64,000 nt of DNA, from NCBI GenBank assembly GCA_902592445.1, contig CACJEN010000002.1:1-64000 (forward strand), in the 5' to 3' direction. Source of the DNA: an uncultured Pelagibacteraceae bacterium (GTDB taxonomy: Bacteria; Pseudomonadota; Alphaproteobacteria; Pelagibacterales; Pelagibacteraceae). Each line of letters starts with the position of its first letter. The stretch's first letter is position 1. Shown in pieces: positions 9,561 through 20,299 of this stretch. The notes under the pieces were generated by a model that saw only the letters and a list, made by a program, of their open reading frames with translations, was not told the origin of the DNA and did no database searches. The translations under genes and the position numbers were made by a program.

Positions 9561-9986
9561 ATGAATAATAGTTTAGTAGATGATAAAATTAAAGAGTTAT
9601 TTGTAAGTTATAGAACTATTGCAATAGTTGGAGTAAGTGCAGATACTAACAAAACTTCTAACAGAATCATGAAATTTTTAAGAAATACTGGTTATAAAGT
9701 TTTTCCAATAAATCCGCATACAGATAATAAAATAATTAATGGTGAAAAAGTCTACAATAATTTAGAGGAAATAGAAGAGCATGTTGGAATAGTAAATGTT
9801 TTTAGACCAAGTGAAGAAACAATCGAAATTGCAAAACAATCAATAAAGATAGGCTCTAATGTATTTTGGTGCCAATTAGGTATTCATAATGAAAGTGCGG
9901 CAAAATTAATTTCTGAAAATAAAATTTATTATATCTCTAACAAATGTATCAAAGTAGAATATGAGAGATTATTTAGAAAAATTTAA
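9561..9986 (+). CDS. CoA-binding domain protein (YccU-like), tandem paralog
   Basis: TIAIVGVSADTNKTSNRIMKFLRNTGYKVFPINPH; parallel to the upstream ORF. Confidence 0.85.
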   Translation: MNNSLVDDKIKELFVSYRTIAIVGVSADTNKTSNRIMKFLRNTGYKVFPINPHTDNKIINGEKVYNNLEEIEEHVGIVNVFRPSEETIEIAKQSIKIGSNVFWCQLGIHNESAAKLISENKIYYISNKCIKVEYERLFRKI

Positions 9987-10462
9987 TGAACAAAAATTAT
10001 TTTAAAATATTTTTATTTTTTATTTTTTTTAACTTTATTATTTTAAGTAATTCATATAGCGATGTGTTGAAGCCAAATGTAAATATATCACCTAAAGAAG
10101 TTGTTGAAATTCAGCTTAACGCTTTAATGAAAAACGACAGTCCTTATAAAGATAGAGGAATTTTACAAACTTGGGAATTTGCTCACCCAAATAACCAAAG
10201 ATACACAGGTCCAATAGAAAGATTTAAAACAATGCTAAAAGGTAATTCTTTTTCAATGATGCTAAATCATAAAGAAAATAAAGTTGTTGAAATTTTTAAA
10301 AATGACGAGCTAGCAACATTTGAAGTCACCATTTTAGGTTCAGATAAAAATTACTTTAAATTTAAATGGCAGGTTGAAAAAAATACAATCGATGGCCCTA
10401 CCAAAGGTTGTTGGTTAACTACTGCCGTTTCACAACCTTATAATTTAGGCTCGTCCATTTAA
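9986..10462 (+). CDS. DUF4864-like exported protein
   Basis: N-terminal signal sequence; VVEIQLNALMKND..WEFAHPNNQRYTGP pattern. Confidence 0.55.
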   Translation: MNKNYFKIFLFFIFFNFIILSNSYSDVLKPNVNISPKEVVEIQLNALMKNDSPYKDRGILQTWEFAHPNNQRYTGPIERFKTMLKGNSFSMMLNHKENKVVEIFKNDELATFEVTILGSDKNYFKFKWQVEKNTIDGPTKGCWLTTAVSQPYNLGSSI

Positions 10463-10466
10463 TAAT

Positions 10467-10673
10467 ATGAAAAAGCTTCCAATGTACATAAAATACGCAA
10501 TTGTGATGTTTGTTTTGTGTTTTCCGCCAATATCATCAACTCAATTAGGATGGTACTTTTTTGGAAGCGAAGTTGGCATCAATATAGGTATGGTTGTTGG
10601 AGTGATTTCTGTCTCAGTAGCTGCATACTTGATGTATATATTGGGATGGCGTGACGCAGATGACGATGAATAG
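10467..10673 (+). CDS. Small membrane protein, unknown function
   Basis: 68-aa ORF with two hydrophobic helices, close spacing to upstream gene. Confidence 0.6.
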   Translation: MKKLPMYIKYAIVMFVLCFPPISSTQLGWYFFGSEVGINIGMVVGVISVSVAAYLMYILGWRDADDDE

Positions 10674-10716
10674 AATTTTGTTTCGTTCAATTTGAAAATT
10701 TAGTAGGAATCGCTAA

Positions 10717-13149
10717 ATGAAATCAAAAGCAAAAGTTGTTATTGTTGGTGGTGGCGTAGTAGGTGTAAGTGCACTTTACCATTTAGCAAAAAAAGGTTGG
10801 TCAGACGTAGTCTTAATAGAGAGAAAAGAATTAACATCGGGTTCAACATGGCATGCAGCAGGTCTTCTTCCATTATTCAACATGAGTTATTCAGTTGGAC
10901 AATTACATAAATATGCAGTCAATCTTTATAAAACATTAGAAGAAGAAACAGGAAAGAACGTAGGTTTCAGCGTTGTATCAAATATCAGATTAGCTAGCAC
11001 AAAAGATAGAATGGATGAGTATCATCAATATGCAGGAGTTGCTCAAACAATAGGTGTTGATGTAAAATTTTTATCTCCAGATCAAGTAAAAGAAATTTGG
11101 CCTTTGTGTAACACTTCAGATTTAGTTGGAGCAATACAACACCCAGAAGACGGATACATTCAACCAGCAGATCTAACCCAAGCTTTAGCAACAGGCGCAA
11201 GAAATAGGGGTGCAGAAATTTATAGAAATACAAGTGTAATCGGCATGAAACAAACTAAAGATGGCTGGGTTGTTGAAACAGATAAAGGAACAATAGAGTG
11301 TGAACATATAATTTCTTGCTCTGGAAATTTTGCAAGACAAACTGGAAAGATGGTAGGTTTAGATATTCCTGTTATACCTGTCGAACATCAATACATAGTT
11401 ACAGAACCACATCCTGAAATTCAAAAAAGAAAAAAAGAAGGACTTCCAGAAATGGGAGTTTTAAGGGATAGTGATAGCAGATGGTATATGAGAGAAGAAG
11501 CAGGAGGATTAATTCTAGGACCTTACGAAGATGGTGCACCCTGTTGTTATGTTGATGGACCCTCAAAAGATTCTGAGTACGAACTTTTTCAAGAAGATCT
11601 AGATAGATTAGCTCCACATATTGAAGGTGCAATTCATAGAGTTCCAGCTTTTGGTGAGGTTGGAGTTAAAAAAGTTTATAACGGTGCAATATGTTATACT
11701 CCAGATGGAAACCCAATTGTAGGACCTGCTTGGGGATTAAAAAATTTCTGGATTAATGAAGGTCATAGTTTTGGAATAACAGCAGCAGGTGGAGCTGGCT
11801 GGCAATTAGCAGAATGGATTGTAGACGGTGAACCAACTATTGATATGCTTGGAGTAGAGCCTAGAAGGTATGGTGATTATTGTTCTAAATCATATCTAAA
11901 AGAAAAAAATGAAGAAGCTTACAGAAATGTTTTTATTATTCATTATCCAGATGAAGAAAGAGGTGCAGCAAGACCTTTAAGAACAGCACCCTGTTATGAC
12001 AGAATGAAAAATTTAGGTGCTGTATTTGGTCAAAAATTTGGGTGGGAGAGACCAAACTTTTTTGCAACTGATGGAATGGAGCAAAAAGATGATTGGTCTT
12101 TTAGAAGATCTAAGTGGTTTGAAGCGATTAAAAAAGAATGCAAGAATGTTAAGGAAAATGTTGGTTTATTAGATATGACTGCATTTGCAAAATGTAGAAT
12201 AAAAGGACCTGGAGCTGAAGAATTTTTAGATAATTTAGTTGCAAATAAACTTCCAAAAAAAATAGGAAGAATAAACCTTTGTCATGCACTAAATACTAAA
12301 GGCGGTGTTCACTCAGAGTTTACAATTATGAGAGAGGCTGAAGATAGTTTTTATCTTGTATCAGCTGGAGCATTTCAAAGATTAGATCATGACTGGATAC
12401 ATAGATGGATGCCAAAGGATGGATCAGTACAATTTGAAAATTTGACAAATAGTAATGGCGTTCTTGTGGTTTCAGGTCCAAAAGCAAGAGAGTTAATGCA
12501 AAGAGTTTCTACTGATGATTTTTCTAATGAGAATTTCAAATGGTTGAGTGCAAAGATGGTTGATATTGGTTATGCTCCTGTAAATGCTATGAGAGTAAAT
12601 TTTGTTGGTGAACTTGGTTGGGAGCTTCATCATCCAATTGAATATCAAAATCATATCTTTGATAAATTAATGGAAGCTGGTCATGATTTAGGAATTAAAC
12701 CATATGGAATAAGAGCCATGAACAGTTTAAGAGTTGAAAAATCATATAAATTAATAGGAACAGAACTGTCTATTGAATATTCACCTTACGAAAGTGGTTT
12801 GGATCGGTTTGTTCACCCAAATAAAGGAAAGTTTATTGGTTTAGATGCCCTAAATCAATGGAGAGAAAAAGGATTTGAAAATAAACTAATTACTTTAGAA
12901 GTTCATAATACTACTGATGCAGATGTTTTAGGTAATAACCCTGTTTATGAGAATGGTAGCGTCATTGGAAGAGCAACAGGTGGTGATTTTGGATTTAGAC
13001 TAGATAAATCTATTGCTTTGGCTATGGTAAAACCAGAACTTGGAAATGTAGGACAAAAACTAAAAATAGATATTTTAGGAAAAATGCATGAAGCAACTGT
13101 TCTTGAAGAAAGTCCTTATGATCCTGAAAATAATTTATTAAGAGCATAA
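10717..13149 (+). CDS. FAD-dependent oxidoreductase / GcvT fusion (dimethylglycine/sarcosine dehydrogenase-like)
   Basis: [34 protein letters not shown]-terminal GcvT-like [26 protein letters not shown]. Confidence 0.92.
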   Translation: MKSKAKVVIVGGGVVGVSALYHLAKKGWSDVVLIERKELTSGSTWHAAGLLPLFNMSYSVGQLHKYAVNLYKTLEEETGKNVGFSVVSNIRLASTKDRMDEYHQYAGVAQTIGVDVKFLSPDQVKEIWPLCNTSDLVGAIQHPEDGYIQPADLTQALATGARNRGAEIYRNTSVIGMKQTKDGWVVETDKGTIECEHIISCSGNFARQTGKMVGLDIPVIPVEHQYIVTEPHPEIQKRKKEGLPEMGVLRDSDSRWYMREEAGGLILGPYEDGAPCCYVDGPSKDSEYELFQEDLDRLAPHIEGAIHRVPAFGEVGVKKVYNGAICYTPDGNPIVGPAWGLKNFWINEGHSFGITAAGGAGWQLAEWIVDGEPTIDMLGVEPRRYGDYCSKSYLKEKNEEAYRNVFIIHYPDEERGAARPLRTAPCYDRMKNLGAVFGQKFGWERPNFFATDGMEQKDDWSFRRSKWFEAIKKECKNVKENVGLLDMTAFAKCRIKGPGAEEFLDNLVANKLPKKIGRINLCHALNTKGGVHSEFTIMREAEDSFYLVSAGAFQRLDHDWIHRWMPKDGSVQFENLTNSNGVLVVSGPKARELMQRVSTDDFSNENFKWLSAKMVDIGYAPVNAMRVNFVGELGWELHHPIEYQNHIFDKLMEAGHDLGIKPYGIRAMNSLRVEKSYKLIGTELSIEYSPYESGLDRFVHPNKGKFIGLDALNQWREKGFENKLITLEVHNTTDADVLGNNPVYENGSVIGRATGGDFGFRLDKSIALAMVKPELGNVGQKLKIDILGKMHEATVLEESPYDPENNLLRA

Positions 13150-13898
13150 TGAAAATACTAGTCGCTGTAAAAAGAGTAATTGATTATAACGTTCAAATCA
13201 GGGTTAAAGAGGATGGTAGCGGTGTGGTTACTGATAATGTTAAAATGTCAACTAATCCACCTGATGACAATGCTGTTGAGGAAGCTGTTAAAATAAAAGA
13301 GGCTGGGAAAGCAACAGAAATAGTTGCAATAACAGTTGGTGAGGAAAAAGCTCAGGAGACAGTGAGAAAAGCATTAGCGGTAGGCGCAGATAGAGGAATT
13401 CATGTTAAAGTTGATGGAATAATTGAACCATTAGCAGTTTCAAAAATTTTACAAAAGATTGTTGATAAAGAGAAACCCGATTTAGTATTTATGGGCAAAC
13501 AAGCAATTGATGATGATTGCAATCAAACAGGACAAATGCTTGCAGCACTTTTAAATTGGCCACAAGCTACATTTGCATCTAAAATTGAAGTCAAAGAAAG
13601 ATCTTTGGAAGTTACAAGAGAGGTAGACGAGGGTTTAGAAACAATTGAAGTTAATGTACCAGCTATTGTTACCTGTGATCTAAGGTTAAATGAACCTAGA
13701 TATGCATCTTTACCAAACATCATGAAAGCGAAGAAAAAACCAATAGAGCAAATAAATGCATCAGATTTAGGAGTTGATACAAATCCAAGAATCGAGCAAA
13801 TTAAGGTTGAAGAGCCCCCTAAAAGAAAAGCGGGAATTAAAGTCGCAAATGTCGAAGAATTAGTTCAAAAATTAAAAAATGAGGCTAAAGTAATTTAA
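13149..13898 (+). CDS. etfB: Electron transfer flavoprotein beta subunit
   Basis: [26 protein letters not shown]...[30 protein letters not shown]. Confidence 0.96.
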   Translation: MKILVAVKRVIDYNVQIRVKEDGSGVVTDNVKMSTNPPDDNAVEEAVKIKEAGKATEIVAITVGEEKAQETVRKALAVGADRGIHVKVDGIIEPLAVSKILQKIVDKEKPDLVFMGKQAIDDDCNQTGQMLAALLNWPQATFASKIEVKERSLEVTREVDEGLETIEVNVPAIVTCDLRLNEPRYASLPNIMKAKKKPIEQINASDLGVDTNPRIEQIKVEEPPKRKAGIKVANVEELVQKLKNEAKVI

Positions 13899-14851
13899 TG
13901 TCAGTTTTATTAATTGCAGAACATAACAATAAAGAAGTAAAACCTTTTACTTACAACGCTATAAATGCAGCTTCACAAATAGATCAAGATCTTCATGTTT
14001 TGGTAATAGGTTATAATTCAGATGAAGTCGCAAAGTCAATTTCACAAGTTCCAAATGTAAAAAAAGTAATTCAAATCGATAATGAAATTTATGCAAATTA
14101 TATTGCAGAAAATTATACAACTGCAATCATTAAACAAGCAGACAACTATTCACATATAGTTTGTTCTGCAAATACTTTTGGAAAAAATTTAATGCCAAGA
14201 GTAGCAGCTTTATTAGATACATCTCAGGTAAGTGATATCATTAAAGTAATATCATCAGATACATTCCTAAGACCAATTTATGCTGGAAATGCTTTTGCAA
14301 CTGTAAAAAGCAATGATCCAAAAAAATGTGTAACAATAAGACCAACATCTTTTGATCCTGCACCATCAACAGGTGGTTCCGCTGAAATAGTGAAAGCTGA
14401 TGCAGCTGATAAAACAGAAACAACTCAATTTGTGAAAAGAGAAGAGATCAAATCTGATAGACCTGAATTAGGAACAGCGAGAGTGGTAGTATCAGGCGGT
14501 AGAGGAATGCAAAGTGGTGAAAATTTCAAATTAATTCAACAAGTTGCGGACAAACTTAATGCTGCAATAGGCGCATCACGTGCTGCAGTTGATGCCGGTT
14601 ATATTACTAATGACCACCAAGTTGGGCAAACTGGAAAAGTAGTTGTACCAGATTTATATATTGCAGTTGGTATATCTGGTGCTATTCAGCATCTAGCTGG
14701 GATGAAAGAGAGTAAAGTAATTGTTGCTATAAATAAAGATGGTGAAGCGCCAATTTTTAGTGTTGCAGATTATGGATTAGAGGCAGATTTATTCGAAGCT
14801 CTACCACAGTTTCTATCGGAACTGAACAAATTAAACACTATACAAAAATAA
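13898..14851 (+). CDS. etfA: Electron transfer flavoprotein alpha subunit
   Basis: VVSGGRGMQSGENF...GASRAAVDAGYITNDHQVGQTGKVVVPDLYIAVGISGAIQHLAGM. Confidence 0.96.
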   Translation: MSVLLIAEHNNKEVKPFTYNAINAASQIDQDLHVLVIGYNSDEVAKSISQVPNVKKVIQIDNEIYANYIAENYTTAIIKQADNYSHIVCSANTFGKNLMPRVAALLDTSQVSDIIKVISSDTFLRPIYAGNAFATVKSNDPKKCVTIRPTSFDPAPSTGGSAEIVKADAADKTETTQFVKREEIKSDRPELGTARVVVSGGRGMQSGENFKLIQQVADKLNAAIGASRAAVDAGYITNDHQVGQTGKVVVPDLYIAVGISGAIQHLAGMKESKVIVAINKDGEAPIFSVADYGLEADLFEALPQFLSELNKLNTIQK

Positions 14852-14875
14852 CAAATACTGTAATAAAATATCATT

Positions 14876-16495
14876 ATGTCCAGAGAAGTGATGGAATACG
14901 ATGTAGTCATCGTAGGTGGCGGACCATCCGGACTTTCAACTGCGATTAAATTAAAGCAGTTAAATCCAGATATAAATGTCTGCTTACTCGAGAAAGCATC
15001 AGAAATTGGAGCTCATATTCTATCAGGTAATGTGTTCGAAACACGTGCCTTAGATGAGTTATTGCCAAATTGGAAAGAATTAAACTCGCCAATTAAAACA
15101 AAAGTTATTAAAGAAAAATTTCTATTTTTAGGAAAAGAAAAATCATTAAGCTGGCCAACTTGGTTACTTCCTAAAGTACAGCAAAATCACAAAAATTATA
15201 TTATTAGTCTTGCAAACTTATGTAGATGGCTAGGAGAACAAGCAGAAGCATTAGGCGTTGAAATTTTTCCTGGTTTTCCCGCAAGTGAGGTTTTGTATAA
15301 CGACGATGGCTCAGTTAAAGGTATTGCCACTCAAGACATGGGTTTAGATAAAGAGGGTAATAAAAAAGACAGTTATGAGCCCGGTATGGAATTACATGCA
15401 AAAGTAACTGTATTTGCGGAGGGGTGTAGAGGACATTTAGGTAAAGAATTAATAAAAAAATTCAATCTTAACGAGGGAAAAGACCCTCAACAATACGGAA
15501 TTGGATTTAAAGAAATTTGGGAGATAGATGAAAAAAATCATAAAGAAGGGCTGGTTATGCATACAGCTGGATGGCCATTAGACAACAATACGTATGGTGG
15601 TAGCTTTATGTATCATGCTGAGAACAAACAAATATTTTTAGGTTATGTAATTGGTTTAGATTATAAAAATCCACATCTTTCACCTTTTGATGAATTTCAG
15701 AGATTTAAGACTCACCCAGCAATAAAAAAAATAATAGAAGGTGGAAAAAGAATTTCATATGGCGCAAGAGCTTTAATAGAGGGTGGAATTCAAAGTTTAC
15801 CAAAAATGTATATGCCAGGAGCATTATTAGTTGGTTGTGACGCAGGAACATTAAATATGCCAAAAATAAAAGGTTCACATACTGCAATGAAAAGTGGAAT
15901 GATTGCAGCTGAAACTATTATTGATCATTTAAATTTAAAAAAAACTTTATCTATATACGAAGAAAAATTTAAAAATAGCTGGGTTTTCAAAGAGCTACAT
16001 GAAGCAAGAAATGTAAAACCTAGTTTTTCTTGGGGATTAATTATCGGAATAATATTTACCGGAATAGATCAGATATTATTCAGAGGAAAATTACCATTTA
16101 CTTTAAAACATAAACATGCAGATCATGAAACTTTAAAACCAGCAAATACTATGCCAAAAATTGAGTATCCAAAACCAGATAATGTAATTACTTTTGACAA
16201 AACTAGTTCAGTTTATTTAACAGGTACAAACCATGAGGATAATCAACCTGTTCATTTAAAATTAAAAGATCCAAATTTACCTATTAGTTACACTTTAGAA
16301 AAATTTGATGAGCCTGCACAAAGATATTGTCCTGCTGGTGTTTATGAAGTTCAGCAAGAAAATAAAATTAATAAATTTGTTATTAACGCTCAAAATTGTA
16401 TTCATTGTAAAACTTGCGATATAAAAGAGCCTTCGCAAAATATTACTTGGGTTACTCCTGAGGGTGGTGGTGGACCTAAGTATGGAAATATGTAA
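14876..16495 (+). CDS. Electron transfer flavoprotein-ubiquinone oxidoreductase
   Basis: FAD motif VVIVGGGPSGLSTAIKLKQ; C-terminal [4Fe-4S] NAQNCIHCKTCDIKEPSQNITWVTPEGGGGPKY. Confidence 0.95.
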   Translation: MSREVMEYDVVIVGGGPSGLSTAIKLKQLNPDINVCLLEKASEIGAHILSGNVFETRALDELLPNWKELNSPIKTKVIKEKFLFLGKEKSLSWPTWLLPKVQQNHKNYIISLANLCRWLGEQAEALGVEIFPGFPASEVLYNDDGSVKGIATQDMGLDKEGNKKDSYEPGMELHAKVTVFAEGCRGHLGKELIKKFNLNEGKDPQQYGIGFKEIWEIDEKNHKEGLVMHTAGWPLDNNTYGGSFMYHAENKQIFLGYVIGLDYKNPHLSPFDEFQRFKTHPAIKKIIEGGKRISYGARALIEGGIQSLPKMYMPGALLVGCDAGTLNMPKIKGSHTAMKSGMIAAETIIDHLNLKKTLSIYEEKFKNSWVFKELHEARNVKPSFSWGLIIGIIFTGIDQILFRGKLPFTLKHKHADHETLKPANTMPKIEYPKPDNVITFDKTSSVYLTGTNHEDNQPVHLKLKDPNLPISYTLEKFDEPAQRYCPAGVYEVQQENKINKFVINAQNCIHCKTCDIKEPSQNITWVTPEGGGGPKYGNM

Positions 16496-16870
16496 TTAGG
16501 ATAAATCTATTGCAAATTTTTTTAAAACTTCAATCGGTATAAGTTTTAAAGTTTTTTCATGTGTTTTTTTTAAAAAAACAGGACATCCCTTACCCGCCTC
16601 AACAGCTTTTGCATACCATCCTGCACATACACACCAACTATCTCCATCCTTTAATCCTGGAAATCCAAATTCTGGATGAGGAGTAATTAAATCATTTCCT
16701 GCCTCTTTACACCATTCTAAGAACTCATTATTTACTTTAGCACAAACAGTATGGATACCATGATCTTTGTCGTCTGTATTACAACAGCCATCTCTAAACC
16801 AACCAGTCAAAGGATTATTTGAACAATTCTCTAGATCCTCACCTAGAACATTTTTTTGTGTTTTACTCAT
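16496..16870 (-). CDS. DUF2237 family protein
   Basis: NVLGEDLENCSNNPLTGWFRDGCCNTDDKDHGIHTVCAKV...GDSWCVCAGWYAKA. Confidence 0.85.
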   Translation of the reverse strand: MSKTQKNVLGEDLENCSNNPLTGWFRDGCCNTDDKDHGIHTVCAKVNNEFLEWCKEAGNDLITPHPEFGFPGLKDGDSWCVCAGWYAKAVEAGKGCPVFLKKTHEKTLKLIPIEVLKKFAIDLS

Positions 16871-17471
16871 TAAATATACTTGATACTTTTTTATCTATTT
16901 CTAAATTGAAAGAAAATGATCTTCTTTCTCCGTCTATTTTAAATGGATATGCGGTATGCATCAAATAATTTGGAAACAATATTAGATCTCCAACTTTAGG
17001 AATATGATTATAAATACTGTTATTTAAAAACGATTTTGAGCCATAGATAAAGTCTATTGTGCCATGAGTTCTTATTTTTTTATCACCTTTTGTAATATTT
17101 TTTGGAATTTTTAAATAACCAACACCTGAAATATCTCCGTTATGAAAGTGAATGGGGTTATAGTCATTTTTGAATTGTCTTACTATCCAGAGATTTTTGA
17201 TTTTAATTTTTTTTGTTTTTTTGTTTATACTTTCTAGTAAATATTGATTTATACTTTTTTGAACATATTTCTTTAAATTTTTGTCTATGAATTTGTTTGA
17301 TAATTCTATTTCTTGACTTACTTGTCCGACAAGTTTTTTGGAATAATCTCTTTTTTTTACTAACTTTTTACTTAATAAAATTTTCTCAAATTCATTATTA
17401 ATTTTTTTAATTAATTTTTTTGGTATTTTAAGAACTGCAATTTTTGGACCGAAAGGATTTATTAATTTCAT
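16863..17471 (-). CDS. Putative 2OG-Fe(II) oxygenase-like protein
   Basis: NPIHFHNGDISGVGYLKIP...VGDLILFPNYLMHTAYPF..GERRSFSFN cupin pattern. Confidence 0.7.
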   Translation of the reverse strand: MKLINPFGPKIAVLKIPKKLIKKINNEFEKILLSKKLVKKRDYSKKLVGQVSQEIELSNKFIDKNLKKYVQKSINQYLLESINKKTKKIKIKNLWIVRQFKNDYNPIHFHNGDISGVGYLKIPKNITKGDKKIRTHGTIDFIYGSKSFLNNSIYNHIPKVGDLILFPNYLMHTAYPFKIDGERRSFSFNLEIDKKVSSIFNE

Positions 17472-17492
17472 ATTGTAATAATTAAATATTTT

Positions 17493-18125
17493 TTAATAAA
17501 CATTAAATGCTTCTTCATCAACTTTTGCATTAAAGGAAATTGATCTTCTTTCATCTTTAGTATTTTTAAATGGATAAACTGTGTGCATCATATAATGAGG
17601 GAACAAATAAAAATCTCCAACTTCAGGTGTAATTTTAAAAACGCTATCCGACAAAAATTGTCTCGTACCATGAATTAATTCTAATTTTCCACCATGATAT
17701 TGTTTATTCTGCTTATCTTGTGTATGTTTACCGAATGTTTCTGGTAGTTTTAAAAAACCTGCTCCGGAAATATGGCCATTATGCCAATGAACTGGATTAT
17801 ACTCATTTTGAAATTGTCTTACTACCCATGATCTCATCAAATTAAAATTTTTTATTTTTTTTCCTTCGTTAATTTCAATAAATATATTTGTACAATTTGC
17901 TATAAAATCTAACCACCCACACGATTTGGCAAACTCATTTTCTAAAAAAAATTCCTGTGTTACATCACCAGCAAGGGCCTCCCCTAAATTTAAATTTTTA
18001 CTTTTATCCTCATCTTTCACAACGTCATCAATATAATCATTTAATTTTTTTATAATTTCATCTGGAATTTTGACCTTTAAGACTGCTGGTCCAAAAATTT
18101 TGAGATTTTTGTACTGAATTTTCAC
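17493..18125 (-). CDS. Putative 2OG-Fe(II) oxygenase-like protein, tandem paralog
   Basis: NPVHWHNGHISGAGFLKLP...VGDFYLFPHYMMHTVYPF..ERRSISFN. Confidence 0.7.
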   Translation of the reverse strand: MKIQYKNLKIFGPAVLKVKIPDEIIKKLNDYIDDVVKDEDKSKNLNLGEALAGDVTQEFFLENEFAKSCGWLDFIANCTNIFIEINEGKKIKNFNLMRSWVVRQFQNEYNPVHWHNGHISGAGFLKLPETFGKHTQDKQNKQYHGGKLELIHGTRQFLSDSVFKITPEVGDFYLFPHYMMHTVYPFKNTKDERRSISFNAKVDEEAFNVY

Positions 18126-18129
18126 TTAA

Positions 18130-18624
18130 TTATATTTTGGTTGGATTAGGTTGACCTTTATATACTTTTTCTGGGTCAAATTTTTTTTTATCTTCCTCAA
18201 ATTTCATCTCTATGTTTCTTGCATTATCAATTTTTCCCATCGGTACTGATCTATAAAAACAGGATCTATATCCAACATGGCAACTTGCTCCATCGCCTAT
18301 ATCAACTGTAATCCAAATAGCATCTTGATCATCGTCAATTCTAATTTCTTTTACCTTTTGAACAAAACCACTAGTTTTTCCTTTATGCCAAAGTTGTTTT
18401 CTTGATCTGCTCCAATAGTGAGCCTCTTTTGTTTCAATTGTTAATTTAAATGCTTCAACATTCATGTAACCATGCATTAAGATTTCTTTAGTTTTTGAAC
18501 ATGTTGTAATTACAGGAATCAATCCATCATTATCGAATTTTGGCGAAAGTAACTTACCTTCCTCTATTTCAGCGACATTTTCTCTTTTTTTAAACATATA
18601 AAGTGCATTATCTAGCACATTCAC
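18130..18624 (-). CDS. hisI: Phosphoribosyl-AMP cyclohydrolase
   Basis: LIPVITTCSKTKEILMHGYMNVEAFKLTIETKEAHYWSRSRKQLWHKGKTSG plus CHVGYRSCFYR. Confidence 0.93.
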   Translation of the reverse strand: MNVLDNALYMFKKRENVAEIEEGKLLSPKFDNDGLIPVITTCSKTKEILMHGYMNVEAFKLTIETKEAHYWSRSRKQLWHKGKTSGFVQKVKEIRIDDDQDAIWITVDIGDGASCHVGYRSCFYRSVPMGKIDNARNIEMKFEEDKKKFDPEKVYKGQPNPTKI

Positions 18625-18675
18625 TAATATATTAAATATTTTAAAATTAAGTAAATATATATATAAAAACCGTTC

Positions 18676-19278
18676 ATGAAATTAGTAAAAAACGAAAACA
18701 ATAAAAACAAAGAAGAAATTTCTGATAAAGAAGCCCAAGAAGCTTTTATTAAAATTTTGAAATGGATAGGTGAAGATCCATCTAGAGAAGGTCTATTAGA
18801 AACTCCAAAAAGAGTTATGAAGGCCTTTAAAGAATATTTTAAAGGTTACCACGAAGATCCAAAAGCCGTTCTTGATAAAACTTTTGGAGATGTCGAAGGT
18901 TACAGTGATATGGTTGTTCAAAAAAACATTTCAGTACAAAGTCATTGCGAACACCATATGGCACCAATTATTGGAATTGCTCATGTTGCATATATTCCAA
19001 ATCAAAGAGTTGTAGGATTAAGTAAAATTGCAAGAGTAGTTGAAGTATTTTCTAAAAGATTACAAACGCAGGAAAGACTTACAGTTCAAATAGCAAATAC
19101 TTTAATGGAATCTTTAGATGCAAAAGGTGTTGCAGTGACTATAGATTCAACTCACCAGTGTATGACTATGAGAGGGATTAAAAAAGAGCAAGCAACAACA
19201 GTTACAAATTTTTATTTAGGTCAATTCAAGGACGATTTAAGTTATCAGAATAGATATTTGCGGTTTATCGCAAAATAA
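18676..19278 (+). CDS. folE: GTP cyclohydrolase I
   Basis: GEDPSREGLLETPKRVMKA, HCEHHMAPIIGIAHVAYIPNQRVVGLSKIARVV, TIDSTHQCMTMRGI. Confidence 0.97.
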   Translation: MKLVKNENNKNKEEISDKEAQEAFIKILKWIGEDPSREGLLETPKRVMKAFKEYFKGYHEDPKAVLDKTFGDVEGYSDMVVQKNISVQSHCEHHMAPIIGIAHVAYIPNQRVVGLSKIARVVEVFSKRLQTQERLTVQIANTLMESLDAKGVAVTIDSTHQCMTMRGIKKEQATTVTNFYLGQFKDDLSYQNRYLRFIAK

Positions 19279-19292
19279 TATTTATTAATTAC

Positions 19293-20297
19293 ATGTCAGA
19301 AAATTTCAAAGCTTTGGTGCTTAACCAAGACGGAGAAAATTTTACAAGGGAAATTAAATCAGTCGATAAAAGCTTTCTCAAACATGGCGATGTTACTGTT
19401 AAAGTTCATTATTCAGGTTTGAATTATAAAGATGCTCTAATTTTAAAAAATGGAGCAAGATTAGTTAAGGAGTTTCCACATATTCCAGGTATTGATTTTT
19501 CAGGAGTTGTTGAAGAAAGCAAACATGAGAAATTTAAACAAGGTGATGAAATAATTTTAACTGGTTGGAGAGTAGGAGAAATTTATTTTGGTGGATATTC
19601 TCAATACGCAAAAGTAAATGGTGACTTTTTAGTTAAGAAACCAAAGGACTTAAGTTTAAAACAATCAATGATTATGGGAACAGCAGGTTTTACAGCTCTT
19701 CAATGTTCATTTACAGCTAAGACAACAAGAGAGGAGCTTCTACTTGGAAAAAAAGTAGAAGAGGTAATTGTAAGTGGTGCTTCAGGGGGAGTAGGGAGTA
19801 TGGCTGTAATGATTTTAAATAAACTAGGTTGCAATGTGACAGCTGTTACTGGAAAAGAAAGTAATAAAGATTATCTAAAATCTATAGGAGCAAAAAACAT
19901 TATAAATACTAGTGAATTAACAAAAGATGCAAGACCTTTAGATAAAGGATTGTGGGATGGAGCTGTCGATACGGTGGGTGGTAAAGTTTTAGAAAATATT
20001 TTAGCAACAACAAAAGACAGTGGAATTGTTGCAGCTTGTGGAAACGCTGCTGATATAAAATTAAACACTACCGTTATGCCTTTTATAATAAGAGGTGTAA
20101 AATTATGGGGTATTAATTCTGTAAATGCTTCAATTCAAAGAAGACAATTCTTATGGAATGAAGCATCAAAGTTAATTGATTTTGAATTGTTTGGTAAATC
20201 TATTAAGGAAATTAGTTTAGAAGAACTAATTGATGTTTATCCAAAAATGTTAAAAGGCGAAACATCAGGAAGATATATAATTAATTTAGAAAAATAG
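19293..20297 (+). CDS. acuI: YhdH/AcuI-family MDR oxidoreductase (acryloyl-CoA reductase-like)
   Basis: HGDVTVKVHYSGLNYKDALILKNGARLVKEFPHIPGIDFSGVV, LTGWRVGE, SGASGGVGSMAVMILNKLG, WDGAVDTVGG. Confidence 0.85.
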   Translation: MSENFKALVLNQDGENFTREIKSVDKSFLKHGDVTVKVHYSGLNYKDALILKNGARLVKEFPHIPGIDFSGVVEESKHEKFKQGDEIILTGWRVGEIYFGGYSQYAKVNGDFLVKKPKDLSLKQSMIMGTAGFTALQCSFTAKTTREELLLGKKVEEVIVSGASGGVGSMAVMILNKLGCNVTAVTGKESNKDYLKSIGAKNIINTSELTKDARPLDKGLWDGAVDTVGGKVLENILATTKDSGIVAACGNAADIKLNTTVMPFIIRGVKLWGINSVNASIQRRQFLWNEASKLIDFELFGKSIKEISLEELIDVYPKMLKGETSGRYIINLEK

Positions 20298-20299
20298 TT

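Noticed and set aside
11399-11632. Leu/His-rich minus-strand ORF inside the second demethylase
   Set aside because: Low-complexity antisense frame typical of AT-rich genes.
16863-19278. hisI-folE adjacency as a novel pterin/histidine hybrid pathway
   Set aside because: Genes are divergent, each family is canonical by motif, and adjacency alone is weak evidence.
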